This document shows, piece after piece, positions 39,760 through 52,590 of a stretch of 64,000 bases of DNA. Below the pieces are notes generated by a model that was given only the letters and a program-made list of their open reading frames with translations, made no database searches and was not told the DNA's origin. The position numbers and the translations under genes are program-made. Source of the DNA: Petrolisthes cinctipes (lineage: Eukaryota; Arthropoda; Malacostraca; Decapoda; Porcellanidae); contig JAWQEG010000474.1 of the NCBI GenBank assembly GCA_033782935.1, positions 2,046,001 to 2,110,000 of the forward strand, in the 5' to 3' direction. Every line of letters begins with the position of its first letter. Position 1 is the first letter of the stretch.

Positions 39760-41075
39760 CAAATTCAGGCTCAAAACACCGGAAAATTCAATATTTTGGG
39801 GTCCCAGAAACAATCTGTACATGCCTACTCAGTGTTAGAGTATTTTCAAAATACAGGCCCAAAACATGCTGAAAATCGATATTTTAGATGCCAAAAGTCT
39901 ATATGTGCATCTATCTTCTGTACCCGTTTATATCTCAAATTCAGGCTCAAAACACCCGAAAATTCAATATTTTGGGGTCCCAGAAGCAATCTGTACATGC
40001 CTACACAGTGCTAGAATATTTTCAAAATATAGGCTAAAAACATGCTAAAAATCGACATTTTAGGTGCCAAAAAATCGATATCTCAAATTCAGTCCCAAAA
40101 CACCCGAAAATTCTATATTAAGAGGTCCCAGAAGGTATCTGTACATGCCTACTCCGTGTTAGAGTATTTTCAAAATACAGGCCAAAAACATACTGAAAAT
40201 TGATCTTTTAGGTGCCCAAAAGTCGATATGTGTATGCATCTTCTGTACCCGTTTATATCTCAAATTTTGGCCCTAAACACCCGAAAATTCGATATTTTGG
40301 GGTCCCAGAAGCGATCTATACATGCCTACTCCGTGTTAGAGTATTTTCAAAATTCAGGCCCAAAACATGCTGAAAATCGATATTTTTGGTGCCCAAAGTC
40401 AATATGTGCATGTATCTTCTGTACCCGTTTATATCTCAAATTCAGGCTCAAAACACCCGAAAATTCAATATATTTGGGTCCCAGAAGCAATCTGTACAGT
40501 GCTAGAATATTTTCCAAATATAGGCTAAAAAGTTGCTAAAAATCGATCTTTTAGGTGCCAAAAAGTCGATATCTCAAAATCAGTCCCAAAACACCCGAAA
40601 ATTCGATATTTAGGGGTCCCAGAAGCGATCTGTACATGCCTACTCCGTGTTTGAGTATTTTCAAAATACATGCTCAAAACATACTGAAAATCGATCTTTT
40701 AGGTGCACAAAAGTCGATATGTCCATGCATCTTCAGTACCCGTTTATATCTCAAATTCAGGCTCAAAACACCCGAAAATTCAATATTTTGGGGTCCCAGA
40801 AGCAATCTGTACATGCCTACTCAGTGTTAGAGTATTTTCAAAATACAGGCCCAAAACATGCTGAATATCGATATTTTAGATGCCCAAAGTCAATATGTGC
40901 ATGTATCTTCTGTACCCGTTTATATCTCAAATTCAGGCTCAAAACACCCGAAAATTCAATATTTTGGGGTCCCAGAAGCAATCTGTACATGCCTACACAG
41001 TGCTAGAATATTTTCAAAATATAGGCTAAAAACATGCTAAAAATCGACATTTTAGGTGCCAATAAATCGATATCT
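39710..41075 (+). repeat. Duplicated block, partner of 46,864-48,229
   Basis: From the first base after the right-arm break this block matches 46,864 onward at an offset of 7,154 bp. Shared variants include gtctatatgtgcatctatc, ttctatattaagagg, caaattttggccc, the 10-bp deletion at 40,497 and 47,651, tatatttgggtcc, aaaaagttgc, atatgtccatgc and gccaataaatcg. After 41,075 the offset changes to 6,004 bp, and homology resumes at about 42,226 against 48,222, continuing to about 44,150/50,150. Confidence 0.85.
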
Positions 41076-41223
41076 CAAATTCAGGCTCAAAACACCCGAA
41101 AATTCAATATTTTGGGGTCCCAGAAGCAATCTGTACATGCCTACACAGTGCTAGAATATTTTCAAAATATAGGCTAAAAACATGCTAAAAATCGACATTT
41201 TAGGTGCCAAAAAATCGATATCT
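40928..41223 (+). repeat. Two short 148-bp monomers in direct tandem
   Basis: caaattcaggctc starts at 40,928 and 41,076, and the next monomer starts at 41,224, so two C' short monomers follow each other. Elsewhere a short monomer is always followed by long ones. The first ends with gccaataaatcg and the second with gccaaaaaatcg. The extra 148 bp is part of a 1,150-bp insertion relative to the partner block at 48 kb. Confidence 0.9.
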
Positions 41224-41724
41224 CAAATTCAGTCCCAAAACACCCGAAAATTCGATATTAAGAGGTCCCAGAAGGTATCTGTACATGCCTACTCCGTGTT
41301 AGAGTATTTTCAAAATACATGCTCAAAACATACTGAAAATCGATCTTTTAGGTGCACAAAAGTCGATATGTGCATGCATCTTCAGTACCCGTTTATATCT
41401 CAAATTCAGGCTCAAAACACAGGAAAATTCAATATTTTGGGGTCCCAGAAACAATCTGTACATGCCTACTCAGTGTTAGAGTATTTTCAAAATACAGGCC
41501 CAAAACATGCTGAAAATCGATATTTTAGATGCCAAAAGTCTATATGTGCATCTATCTTCTGTACCCGTTTATATCTCAAATTCAGGCTCAAAACACCCGA
41601 AAATTCAATATTTTGGGGTCCCAGAAGCAATCTGTACATGCCTACACAGTGCTAGAATATTTTCAAAATATAGGCTAAAAACATGCTAAAAATCGACATT
41701 TTAGGTGCCAAAAAATCGATATCT
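41224..41724 (+). repeat. 501-bp trimer, copy 1 of an almost identical pair
   Basis: A hybrid trimer starting caaattcagtccc, with ttcgatattaagagg, gtctatatgtgcatctatc and aaacaatctg. The only difference I see from the next copy is acacaggaaaatt here against acaccggaaaatt. Because 501 is a multiple of three, reading frames repeat identically in both copies. Confidence 0.9.
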
Positions 41725-42225
41725 CAAATTCAGTCCCAAAACACCCGAAAATTCGATATTAAGAGGTCCCAGAAGGTATCTGTACATGCCTACTCCGTGT
41801 TAGAGTATTTTCAAAATACATGCTCAAAACATACTGAAAATCGATCTTTTAGGTGCACAAAAGTCGATATGTGCATGCATCTTCAGTACCCGTTTATATC
41901 TCAAATTCAGGCTCAAAACACCGGAAAATTCAATATTTTGGGGTCCCAGAAACAATCTGTACATGCCTACTCAGTGTTAGAGTATTTTCAAAATACAGGC
42001 CCAAAACATGCTGAAAATCGATATTTTAGATGCCAAAAGTCTATATGTGCATCTATCTTCTGTACCCGTTTATATCTCAAATTCAGGCTCAAAACACCCG
42101 AAAATTCAATATTTTGGGGTCCCAGAAGCAATCTGTACATGCCTACACAGTGCTAGAATATTTTCAAAATATAGGCTAAAAACATGCTAAAAATCGACAT
42201 TTTAGGTGCCAAAAAATCGATATCT
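41725..42225 (+). repeat. 501-bp trimer, copy 2 of an almost identical pair
   Basis: Tandem copy of 41,224-41,724. The pair plus the extra short monomer (148+501+501) equals the 1,150 bp by which this region exceeds its partner near 48.2 kb, so the three pieces probably entered in one or a few unequal exchanges. Confidence 0.9.
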
Positions 42226-45064
42226 CAAATTCAGTCCCAAAACACCCGAAAATTCTATATTAAGAGGTCCCAGAAGGTATCTGTACATGCCTACTCCGTG
42301 TTAGAGTATTTTCAAAATACAGGCCAAAAACATACTGAAAATTGATCTTTTAGGTGCCCAAAAGTCGATATGTGCATGCATCTTCTGTACCCGTTTATAT
42401 CTCAAATTTTGGCCCTAAACACCCGAAAATTCGATATTTTGGGGTCCCAGAAGCGATCTATACATGCCTACTCCGTGTTAGAGTATTTTCAAAATTCAGG
42501 CCCAAAACATGCTGAAAATCGATATTTTTGGTGCCCAAAGTCAATATGTGCATGTATCTTCTGTACCCGTTTATATCTGAAATTCAGGCTCAAAACACCC
42601 GAAAATTCAATATTTTGGGGTCCCAGTAGCAATCTGTACATGCCTACACGGTGCTAGAATATTTTCAAAATATAGGCTAAAAACATGCTAAAAATCGATC
42701 TTATAGGTGCCAAAAAGTCGATATCTCAAATTCAGTCCCAAAACACCCGAAAATTCGATATTTAGGGGCCCCAGAAGCGATCTGTACATGCCTACTCCGT
42801 GTTAGAGTATTTTCAAAATACATGCTCAAAACATACTGAAAATCGATCTTTTAGGTGCACAAAAGTCGATATGTGCATGCATCTTCTGTACCCGTTTATA
42901 TCTCAAATTCTGGCCCTAAACATCCGAAAATTCGATATTTTGGGGTCCCAGAAGTGATCTGTACATGCCTATTCCGTGTTAGAGTATTTTCAAAATTCAG
43001 GCCCAAAACATGCTGAAAATCGATATATTTGGTGCCCAAAGTCAATATGTGCATGTATCTTCTGTACCCGTTTATATCTCAAATTCAGGCTCAAAACACC
43101 CGAAAATTCAATATTTTGGGGTCCCAGAAGCAATCTGTACATGCCTACTCAGTGCTAGAATATTTTCAAAATATAGGCTAAAAACATGCTAAAAATCGAT
43201 CTTTTAGGTGCCAAAAAGTCGATATCTCAAATTCAGTCCCAAAACACCCGAAAATTCGATATTTAGGGGTCCCAGAAGCGATCTGTACATGCCTACTCCG
43301 TGTTAGAGTATTTTCAAAATACATGCTCAAAACATACTGAAAATCGATCTTTTAGGTGCACAAAAGTCGATATGTGCATGCATCTTCAGTACCCGTTTAT
43401 ATCTCAAATTCAGGCTCAAAACACCCGAAAATTCAATATTTTGGGGTCCCAGAAGCAATCTGTACATGCCTACTCAGTGTTAGAGTATTTTCAAAATACA
43501 GGCCCAAAACATGCTGAAAATCGATATTTTAGATGCCCAAAGTCAATATGTGCATGTATCTTCTGTACCCGTTTATATCTCAAATTCAGGCTCAAAACAC
43601 CCGAAAATTCAATATTTTGGGGTCCCAGAAGCAATCTGTACATGCCTACACAGTGCTAGAATATTTTCAAAATATAGGCTAAAAACATGCTAAAAATCGA
43701 CATTTTAGGTGCCAAAAAATCGATATCTCAAATTCAATCCCAAAACACCCGAAAATTCGATATTTTGAGGTCCCAGAAGGTATCTGTACATGCCTACTCC
43801 TTGTTAGAGTATTTTCAAAATACAGGCCAAAAACAAACTGAAAATCGATCTTTTAGGTGCCAAAAAGTCGATATGTACATGTATCTTCTGTACCCGTTTA
43901 TATCTCAAATTCTGCCCCTAAACACCCGAAAATTCGATATTTTGGGGTCCCAGAAGCGATCTGTTCATGCCTACTCCGTGTTAGAGTTTTTTCAAAATTC
44001 AGGCCCAAAACATGCTGAAAATCGATATTTTTTGGTGCCCAAAGTCAATATGTGCATGTATCTTCTGTACCCGTTTATATCTCAAATTCAGGCTCAAAAC
44101 ACCCGAAAATTCAATATTTTGGGGTCCCAAAAGCAATCTGTACATGCCTACACAGTGCTAGGTTATTTTCAAAATATAGGCTAAAAACATGCTAAAAATC
44201 GACATTTTAGGTGCCAAAAAATCGACATTTCAAATTCAGTCCCAAAACACCCGAAAATTCGATATTTAGAGGTCCCAGAAGGTATCTGTACATGCCTACT
44301 CCGTGTTAGAGTATTTTCAAAATACAGGCCAAAAACATACTGAAAATCGATCTTTTAGGTGCCCAAAAGTCGATATGTGCATGCATCTTCTGTACCCGTT
44401 TATATCTCAAATTCTGGCCCTAAACACCCGAAAATTCGATATTTTGGGGTCCCAGAAGCGATCTGTACACGCCTACTCCGTGTTAGAGTATTTTTCAAAA
44501 TTCAGGCCCAAAACATGCTGAAAATCGATATTTTTGGTGCCCAAAGTCAATATGTGCATGTATCTTCTGTACCCGTTTATATCTCAAATTCAGGCTCAAA
44601 ACACCCGAAAATTCAATATTTTGGGGTCCCAGAAGCAATCTGTACATGCCTACTCAGTGCTAGAATATTTTCAAAATATAGGCTAAAAACATGCTAAAAA
44701 TCGATCTTTTAGGTGCCAAAAAGTCGATATCTCAAATTCAGTCCCAAAACACCCGAAAATTCGATATTTAGGGGTCCCAGAAGCGATCTGTACATCCCTA
44801 CTCCGTGTTAGAGTATTTTCAAAATACATGCTCAAAACATACTGAAAATCGATCTTTTAGGTGCACAAAAGTCGATATGTGCATGCATCTTCAGTACCCG
44901 TTTATATCTCAAATTCAGGCTCAAAACACCCGAAAATTCAATATTTTGGGGTCCTAGAAGCAATCTGTAAATGCCTACTCAGTGTTAGAGTATTTTCAAA
45001 ATACAGGCCCAAAACATGCTGAAAATCGATATTTTAGATGCCCAAAGTCAATATGTGCATGTAT

Positions 45065-46066
45065 CTTCTGTACCCGTTTATATCTCAAATTCAGGCTCAA
45101 AACACCCGAAAATTCAATATTTTAGGGTCCCAGAAGCAATCTGTACATGCCTACACAGTGCTAGAATATTTTCAAAATATAGGCTAAAAACATGCTAAAA
45201 ATCGACATTTTAGGTGCCAAAAAATCGATATCTCAAATTCAGTCCCAAAACACCCGAAAATTCGATATTTAGAGGTCCCAGAAGGTATCTGTACATGCCT
45301 ACTCCGTGTTAGAGTATTTTCAAAATACAGGCCAAAAATATACTGAAAATCGATCTTTTAGGTGCCCAAAAGTCGATATGTGTATGCATCTTCTGTACCC
45401 GTTTTTATCTCAAATTCTGGCCCTAGACACCCGAAAATTCGATATTTTGGGGTTCCAGAAGCAATCTGTACATGCCTACTCCGTGTTAGAGTATTTTCAA
45501 AATTCAGGCCCAAAACATGCTGAAAATCGATATTTTTGGTGCCCAAAGTCAATATGTGCATGTATCTTCTGTACCCGTTTATATCTCAAATTCAGGCTCA
45601 GAACACCCGAAAATTCAATATTTTGGGGTCCCAGAAGCAATCTGTACATGCCTACTCAGTGCTAGAATATTTTCAAAATATAGGCTAAAAACATGCTAAA
45701 AATCGATCTTTTAGGTGCCAAAAAGTCGATATCTTAAATTCAGTCCCAAAACACCCGAAAATTCGATATTTAGGGGTCCCAGAAGCGATCTGTACATGCC
45801 TACTCCGGGTTAGAGTATTTTCAAAATACATGCTCAAAACATACTGAAAATCGATCTTTTAGGTGCACAAAAGTCGATATGTGCATGCATCTTCAGTACC
45901 CGTTTATATATCAAATTCAGGCTCAAAACACCGGAAAATTCAATATTTTGGGGTCCCAGAAACAATCTGTACATGCCTACTCAGTGTTAGAGTATTTTCA
46001 AAATACAGGCCCAAAACATGCTGAAAATCGATATTTTAGATGCCAAAAGTCTATATGTGCATGTAT
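45065..46066 (+). repeat. 1,002-bp hexamer, copy 1 of a recent tandem pair
   Basis: Shares a set of rare variants with the next 1,002 bp: aaaaatatactg, gtatgcatc, cgtttttatctc, ccctagacaccc, ggggttccag, ctcagaacaccc, gatatcttaaa, ctccgggttag and tttatatatc. A private difference is aacacccg at 45,103 against aacacctg at 46,105. Confidence 0.85.
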
Positions 46067-47068
46067 CTTCTGTACCCGTTTATATCTCAAATTCAGGCTC
46101 AAAACACCTGAAAATTCAATATTTTAGGGTCCCAGAAGCAATCTGTACATGCCTACACAGTGCTAGAATATTTTCAAAATATAGGCTAAAAACATGCTAA
46201 AAATCGACATTTTAGGTGCCAAAAAATCGATATCTCAAATTCAGTCCCAAAACACCCGAAAATTCGATATTTAGAGGTCCCAGAAGGTATCTGTACATGC
46301 CTACTCCGTGTTAGAGTATTTTCAAAATACAGGCCAAAAATATACTGAAAATCGATCTTTTAGGTGCCCAAAAGTCGATATGTGTATGCATCTTCTGTAC
46401 CCGTTTTTATCTCAAATTCTGGCCCTAGACACCCGAAAATTCGATATTTTGGGGTTCCAGAAGCAATCTGTACATGCCTACTCCGTGTTAGAGTATTTTC
46501 AAAATTCAGGCCCAAAACATGCTGAAAATCGATATTTTTGGTGCCCAAAGTCAATATGTGCATGTATCTTCTGTACCCGTTTATATCTCAAATTCAGGCT
46601 CAGAACACCCGAAAATTCAATATTTTGGGGTCCCAGAAGCAATCTGTACATGCCTACTCAGTGCTAGAATATTTTCAAAATATAGGCTAAAAACATGCTA
46701 AAAATCGATCTTTTAGGTGCCAAAAAGTCGATATCTTAAATTCAGTCCCAAAACACCCGAAAATTCGATATTTAGGGGTCCCAGAAGCGATCTGTACATG
46801 CCTACTCCGGGTTAGAGTATTTTCAAAATACATGCTCAAAACATACTGAAAATCGATCTTTTAGGTGCACAAAAGTCGATATGTGCATGCATCTTCAGTA
46901 CCCGTTTATATATCAAATTCAGGCTCAAAACACCGGAAAATTCAATATTTTGGGGTCCCAGAAACAATCTGTACATGCCTACTCAGTGTTAGAGTATTTT
47001 CAAAATACAGGCCCAAAACATGCTGAAAATCGATATTTTAGATGCCAAAAGTCTATATGTGCATCTAT
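46067..47068 (+). repeat. 1,002-bp hexamer, copy 2 of a recent tandem pair
   Basis: Near-identical to 45,065-46,066. The right edge is set where gcatctatc (47,062) replaces gcatgtatc (46,060). Its 3' part, from 46,864, is also the start of the block shared with 39,710 onward, so this copy has been used in two separate events. Confidence 0.8.
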
Positions 47069-50000
47069 CTTCTGTACCAGTTTATATCTCAAATTCAGGC
47101 TCAAAACACCCGAAAATTCAATATTTTGGGGTCCCAGAAGCAATCTGTACATGCCTACACAGTGCTAGAATATTTTCAAAATATAGGCTAAAAACATGCT
47201 AAAAATCGACATTTTAGGTGCCAAAAAATCGATATCTCAAATTCAGTCCCAAAACACCCGAAAATTCTATATTAAGAGGTCCCAGAAGGTATCTGTACAT
47301 GCCTACTCCGTGTTAGAGTATTTTCAAAATACAGGCCAAAAACATACTGAAAATTGATCTTTTAGGTGCCCAAAAGTCGATATGTGCATGCATCTTCTGT
47401 ACCCGTTTATATCTCAAATTTTGGCCCTAAACACCCGAAAATTCGATATTTTGGGGTCCCAGAAGCGATCTATACATGCCTACTCCGTGTTAGAGTATTT
47501 TCAAAATTCAGGCCCAAAACATGCTGAAAATCGATATTTTTGGTGCCCAAAGTCAATATGTGCATGTATCTTCTGTACCCGTTTATATCTCAAATTCAGG
47601 CTCAAAACACCCGAAAATTCAATATATTTGGGTCCCAGAAGCAATCTGTACAGTGCTAGAATATTTTCCAAATATAGGCCAAAAAGTTGCTAAAAATCGA
47701 TCTTTTAGGTGCCAAAAAGTCGATATCTCAAAATCAGTCCCAAAACACCCGAAAATTCGATATTTAGGGGTCCCAGAAGCGATCTGTACATGCCTACTCC
47801 GTGTTTGAGTATTTTCAAAATACATGCTCAAAACATACTGAAAATCGATCTTTTAGGTGCACAAAAGTCGATATGTCCATGCATCTTCAGTACCCGTTTA
47901 TATCTCAAATTCAGGCTCAAAACACCCGAAAATTCAATATTTTGGGGTCCCAGAAGCAATCTGTACATGCCTACTCAGTGTTAGAGTATTTTCAAAATAC
48001 AGGCCCAAAACATGCTGAAAATCGATATTTTAGATGCCCAAAGTCAATATGTGCATGTATCTTCTGTACCTGTTTATATCTCAAATTCAGGCTCAAAACA
48101 CCCGAAAATTCAATATTTTGGGGTCCCAGAAGCAATCTGTACATGCCTACACAGTGCTAGAATATTTTCAAAATATAGGCTAAAAACATGCTAAAAATCG
48201 ACATTTTAGGTGCCAATAAATCGATATCTCAAATTCAGTCCCAAAACACCCGAAAATTCGATATTTAGAGGTCCCAGAAGGTATCTGTACATGCCTACTC
48301 CGTGTTAGAGTATTTTCAAAATACAGGCCAAAATCATACTGAAAATCGATCTTTCAGGAGTCCATAAGTCGATATGTGCATGCATCTTCTGTACCCGTTT
48401 ATATCTCAAATTCTGGCCCTAAACACCCGAAAATTCGATATTTTGGGGTCCCAGAAGCGATCTGTACATGCCTACTCCGTGTTAGAGTATTTTCAAAATT
48501 CAGGCCCAAAACATGCTGAAAATCGATATTTTTGGTGCCCAAAGTCAATATGTGCATGTATCTTCTGTACCCGTTTATATCTGAAATTCAGGCTCAAAAC
48601 ACCCGAAAATTCAATATTTTGGGGTCCCAGAAGCAATCTGTACATGCCTACTCGGTGCTAGAATATTTTCAAAATATAGGCTAAAAACATGCTAAAAATC
48701 GATCTTATAGGTGCCAAAAAGTCGATATCTCAAATTCAGTCCCAAAACACCAGAAAATTCGATATTTAGGGGCCCCAGAAGCGATCTGTACATGCCTACT
48801 CCGTGTTAGAGTATTTTCAAAATACATGCTCAAAACATACTGAAAATCGATCTTTTAGGTGCACAAAAGTCGATATGTGCATGCATCTTCTGTACCCGTT
48901 TATATCTCAAATTCTGGCCCTAAACATCCGAAAATTCGATATTTTGGGGTCCCAGAAGCGATCTGTACATGCCTATTCCGTGTTAGAGTATTTTCAAAAT
49001 TCAGGCCCAAAACATGCTGAAAATCGATATATTTGGTGCCCAAAGTCAATATGTGCATGTATCTTCTGTACCCGTTTATATCTCAAATTCAGGCTCAAAA
49101 CACCCGAAAATTCAATATTTTGGGGTCCCAGAAGCAATCTGTACATGCCTACTCAGTGCTAGAATATTTTCAAAATATAGGCTAAAAACATGCTAAAAAT
49201 CGATCTTTTAGGTGCCACAAAGTCGATATCTCAAATTCAGTCCCAAAACACCCGAAAATTCGATATTTAGGGGTCTCAGAAGCGATCTGTACATGCCTAC
49301 TCCGTGTTAGAGTATTTTCAAAATACATGCTCAAAACATACTGAAAATCGATCTTTTAGGTGCACAAAAGTCGATATGTGCATGCATCTTCAGTACCCGT
49401 TTATATCTCAAATTCAGGCTCAAAACACCCGAAAATTCAATATTTTGGGGTCCCAGAAGCAATCTGTACATGCCTACTCAGTGTTAGAGTATTTTCAAAA
49501 TACAGGCCCAAAACATGCTGAAAATCGATATTTTTGATGCCCAAAGTCAATATGTGCATGTATCTTCTGTACCCGTTTATATCTCAAATTCAGGCTCAAA
49601 ACACCCGAAAATTCAATATTTTGGGGTCCCAGAAGCAATCTGTACATGCCTACACAGTGCTAGAATATTTTCAAAATATAGGCTAAAAACATGCTAAAAA
49701 TCGACATTTTAGGTGCCAAAAAATCGATATCTCAAATTCAGTCCCAAAACACCCGAAAATTTGATATTTAGAGGTCCCAGAAGGTATCTGTACATGCCTA
49801 CTCCTTGTTAGAGTATTTTCAAAATACAGGCCAAAAACATACTGAAAATCGATCTTTTAGGTGCCCAAAAGTCGATATGTACATGTATCTTCTGTACCCG
49901 TTTATATCTCAAATTCTGCCCCTAAACACCCGAAAATTCGATATTTTGGGGTCCCAGAAGCGATCTGTTCATGCCTACTCCGTGTTAGAGTTTTTTCAAA

Positions 50001-52237
50001 ATTCAGGCCCAAAACATGCTGAAAATCGATATTTTTTGGTGCCCAAAGTCAATATGTGCATGTATCTTCTGTACCCGTTTATATCTCAAATTCACGCTCA
50101 AAACACCCGAAAATTCAATATTTTGGGGTCCCAGAAGCAATCTGTACATGCCTACTCAGTGCTAGAATATTTTCAAAATATAGGCTAAAAACATGCTAAA
50201 AATCGATCTTTTAGGTGCCAAAAAGTCGATATCTCAAATTCACTCCCAAAACACCCGAAAATTCGATATTTAGGGGTCCCAGAAGCGATCTGTACATGCC
50301 TACTCCGTGTTAGAGTATTTTCAAAATACAGGCAAAAAACATACTGAAAATCGATCTTTTAGGTGCCCAAAAGTCGATATGTGCATTCATCTTCTGTACC
50401 CGTTTATATCTCATATTCTGGCCCTAAACTCCCAAAAATTCGATATTTTGGGGTCCCAGAAGCGATCTGTACATGCCTACTCCGTGTTAGAGTATTTTCA
50501 AAATTCAGGCCCAAAACATGCTGAAATTCGATATTTTTGGTGCCAAAAGTCAATATGTGCATGTATCTTCTGTACCCGTTTATATCTCAAATTCAGGCTC
50601 AAAACACCAGAAAATTCAATATTTTGGGGTTTCAGAAGCAATCTGTACATGCCTACTCAGTGCTAGAATATTTTCAAAATATTGGCTAAAAACATGCTAA
50701 AAATCGATCTTTTAGGTGCCAAAAAGTCGATATTTCAAATTCAGTCCCAAAACACCCGAAAATTCGATATTTAGGGGTCCCAGAAGCGATCTGTACATGC
50801 CTACTCCGTGTTAGAGTATTTTCAAAATACATGCTCAAAACATACTAAAAATCGATCTTTTAGGTGCACAAAAGTCGATATGTGCATGCATCTTCAGTAC
50901 CCGTTTATATCTCAAATTCAGGCTCAAAACACCCGAAAATTCAATATTTTGGGGTCCCAGAAGCAATCTGTACATGCCTACTCAGTGTTAGAGTATTTTC
51001 AAAATACAGGCCCAAAACATGCTGAAAATCGATATTTTAGATGCAAAAGTCAATATGTGCAGGTATCTTCTGTACCCGTTTATATCTCAAATTCAGGCTC
51101 AAAACACCCGAAAATTCAATATTTTGGGGTCCCAGAAGCAATCTGTACATGCCTACACAGTGCTAGAATATTTTCAAAATATAGGCTAAAAACATGCTAA
51201 AAATCGACATTTTAGGTGCCAATAAATCGATATCTCAAATTCAGTCCCAAAACACCCGAAAATTCGATATTTAGAGGTCCCAGAAGGTATCTGTACATGC
51301 CTACTCCGTGTTAGAGTATTTTCAAAATACAGGCCAAAAACATTCTGAAAATCGATCTTTCAGGTGCCCATAAGTCGATATGTGCATGCATCTTCTGTAC
51401 CCGTTTATATCTCAAATTCTGGCCCTAAACACCCGAAAATTCGATATTTTGGGGTCCCAGAAGCGATCTGTACATGCCTACTCCGTGTTAGAGTATTTTC
51501 AAAATTCAGGACCAAAACATGCTGAAAATCGATATTTTTGGTGCCCAAAGTCAATATGTGCATGTATCTTCTGTACCCGTTTATATCTCAAATTCAGGCT
51601 CAAAACACAAGAAAATTCAATATTTTGGGGTCCCAGAAGCAATCTGTACATGCCTACTCGGTGCTAGAATATTTTCAAAATATAGGCTAAAAACATGCTA
51701 AAAATCGATCTTATAGGTGCCAAAAAGTCGATATCTCAAATTCAGTCCCAAAACACCAGAAAATTCGATATTTAGGGGCCCCAGAAGCGATCTGTACATG
51801 CCTACTCCGTGTTAGAGTATTTTCAAAATACATGCTCAAAACATACTGAAAATCGATCTTTTAGGTGCACAAAAGTCGATATGTGCATGCATCTTCAGTA
51901 CCCGTTTATATCTCAAATTCAGGCTCAAAACACCCGAAAATTCAATATTTTGGGGTCCCAGAAGCAATCTGTACATGCCTACTCAGTGTTAGAGTATTTT
52001 TAAAATACAGGCCCAAAACATGCTTAAAATCGATATTTTAGATGCCCAAAGTCAATATGTGCATGTATCTTCTGTACCCGTTTATATCTCAAATTCAGGC
52101 TCAAAACACCCGAAAATTCAATATTTTGGGGTTCCGAAAGCAATCTGTACATGCCTACACAGTGCTAGAATATTTTCAAAATATAGGCTAAAAACATGCT
52201 AAAAATCGACATTTTAGGTGCCAAAAAATCGATATAT

Positions 52238-52414
52238 CAAATTCATACCCAAAACACCCGAAAATTCGATATTTAGAGGTCCCAGAAGGTATCTGTACAT
52301 GCCTACTCCGTGTTAGAGTATTTTCAAAATACAGGCCAAAAACATTCTGAAAATCGATCTTTTAGGTGCCCAAAAGTCGATATGTGCATGCATCTTCTGT
52401 ACCCGTTTATATCT
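52238..52414 (+). repeat. Monomer type A, 177 bp
   Basis: First monomer of the trimer, from the caaattca landmark to the next caaattc. It has a complete 3' section (gtgcatgcatcttctgtacc, then cgtttatat) and a perfect GTATTTTCAAAATAC dyad at 52,318-52,332. Family diagnostics are gaggtcccagaaggtatc and aggccaaaaac. This copy has an unusual attcataccc start, where most A monomers read attcagtccc. Confidence 0.9.
52318..52332. other. 15-bp dyad element, exemplar
   Basis: GTATTTTCAAAATAC is a perfect inverted repeat around a central C (arms of 7). It occurs in the A, A' and B' monomers. The C monomers carry ATATTTTCAAAATAT, in which both outer bases changed together so that pairing is kept. B monomers have one mismatch. 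The palindrome breakpoints at 30,927 and 39,709 fall in copies of this element. Confidence 0.8.
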
Positions 52415-52501
52415 CAAATTCTGGCCCTAAACACCCGAAAATTCGATATTTTGGGGTCCCAGAAGCGATCTGTACATACCTATTCCGTGTTAGAGTATTT
52501 T
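52415..52501 (+). repeat. First half-unit (87 bp) of the 176-bp monomer
   Basis: Aligns to the second half at 52,502-52,590. Over the first 37 or so aligned columns (aaattc, ggccc, aaaca, gaaaa, tcgatatttt in the same order) about 33 match, allowing a few single-base gaps. The next 28 columns (cccaga...gtacatg against cccaaa...gtgcatg) match at about 18. The end is weaker. The monomer therefore looks like an old dimer of an approximately 88-bp unit. Confidence 0.8.
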
Positions 52502-52590
52502 CAAAATTCAGGCCCAAAACATGCTGAAAATCGATATTTTTGGTGCCCAAAGTCAATATGTGCATGTATCTTCTGTACCCGTTTATATCT
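52502..52590 (+). repeat. Second half-unit (89 bp) of the 176-bp monomer
   Basis: Partner of the half-unit at 52,415-52,501. It begins caaaattcaggccc, parallel to caaattctggccc at the start of the monomer. In the short C monomer it is this half that lost 29 bp, leaving about 61 bp. Confidence 0.8.

Larger units (their letters stand above)
52415..52590 (+). repeat. Monomer type B, 176 bp
   Basis: Second monomer of the trimer, 176 bp with 71 G or C. It is recognised by the tggccctaaac start, cagaagcgatctg and the ggtgcccaaagtcaatatg box. The dyad is imperfect here (GTATTTTCAAAATTC). The two internal halves, 52,415-52,501 and 52,502-52,590, are clearly related to each other. B monomers, or the B/B' hybrids, are the ones amplified alone in pure 176-bp runs. 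Confidence 0.9.
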
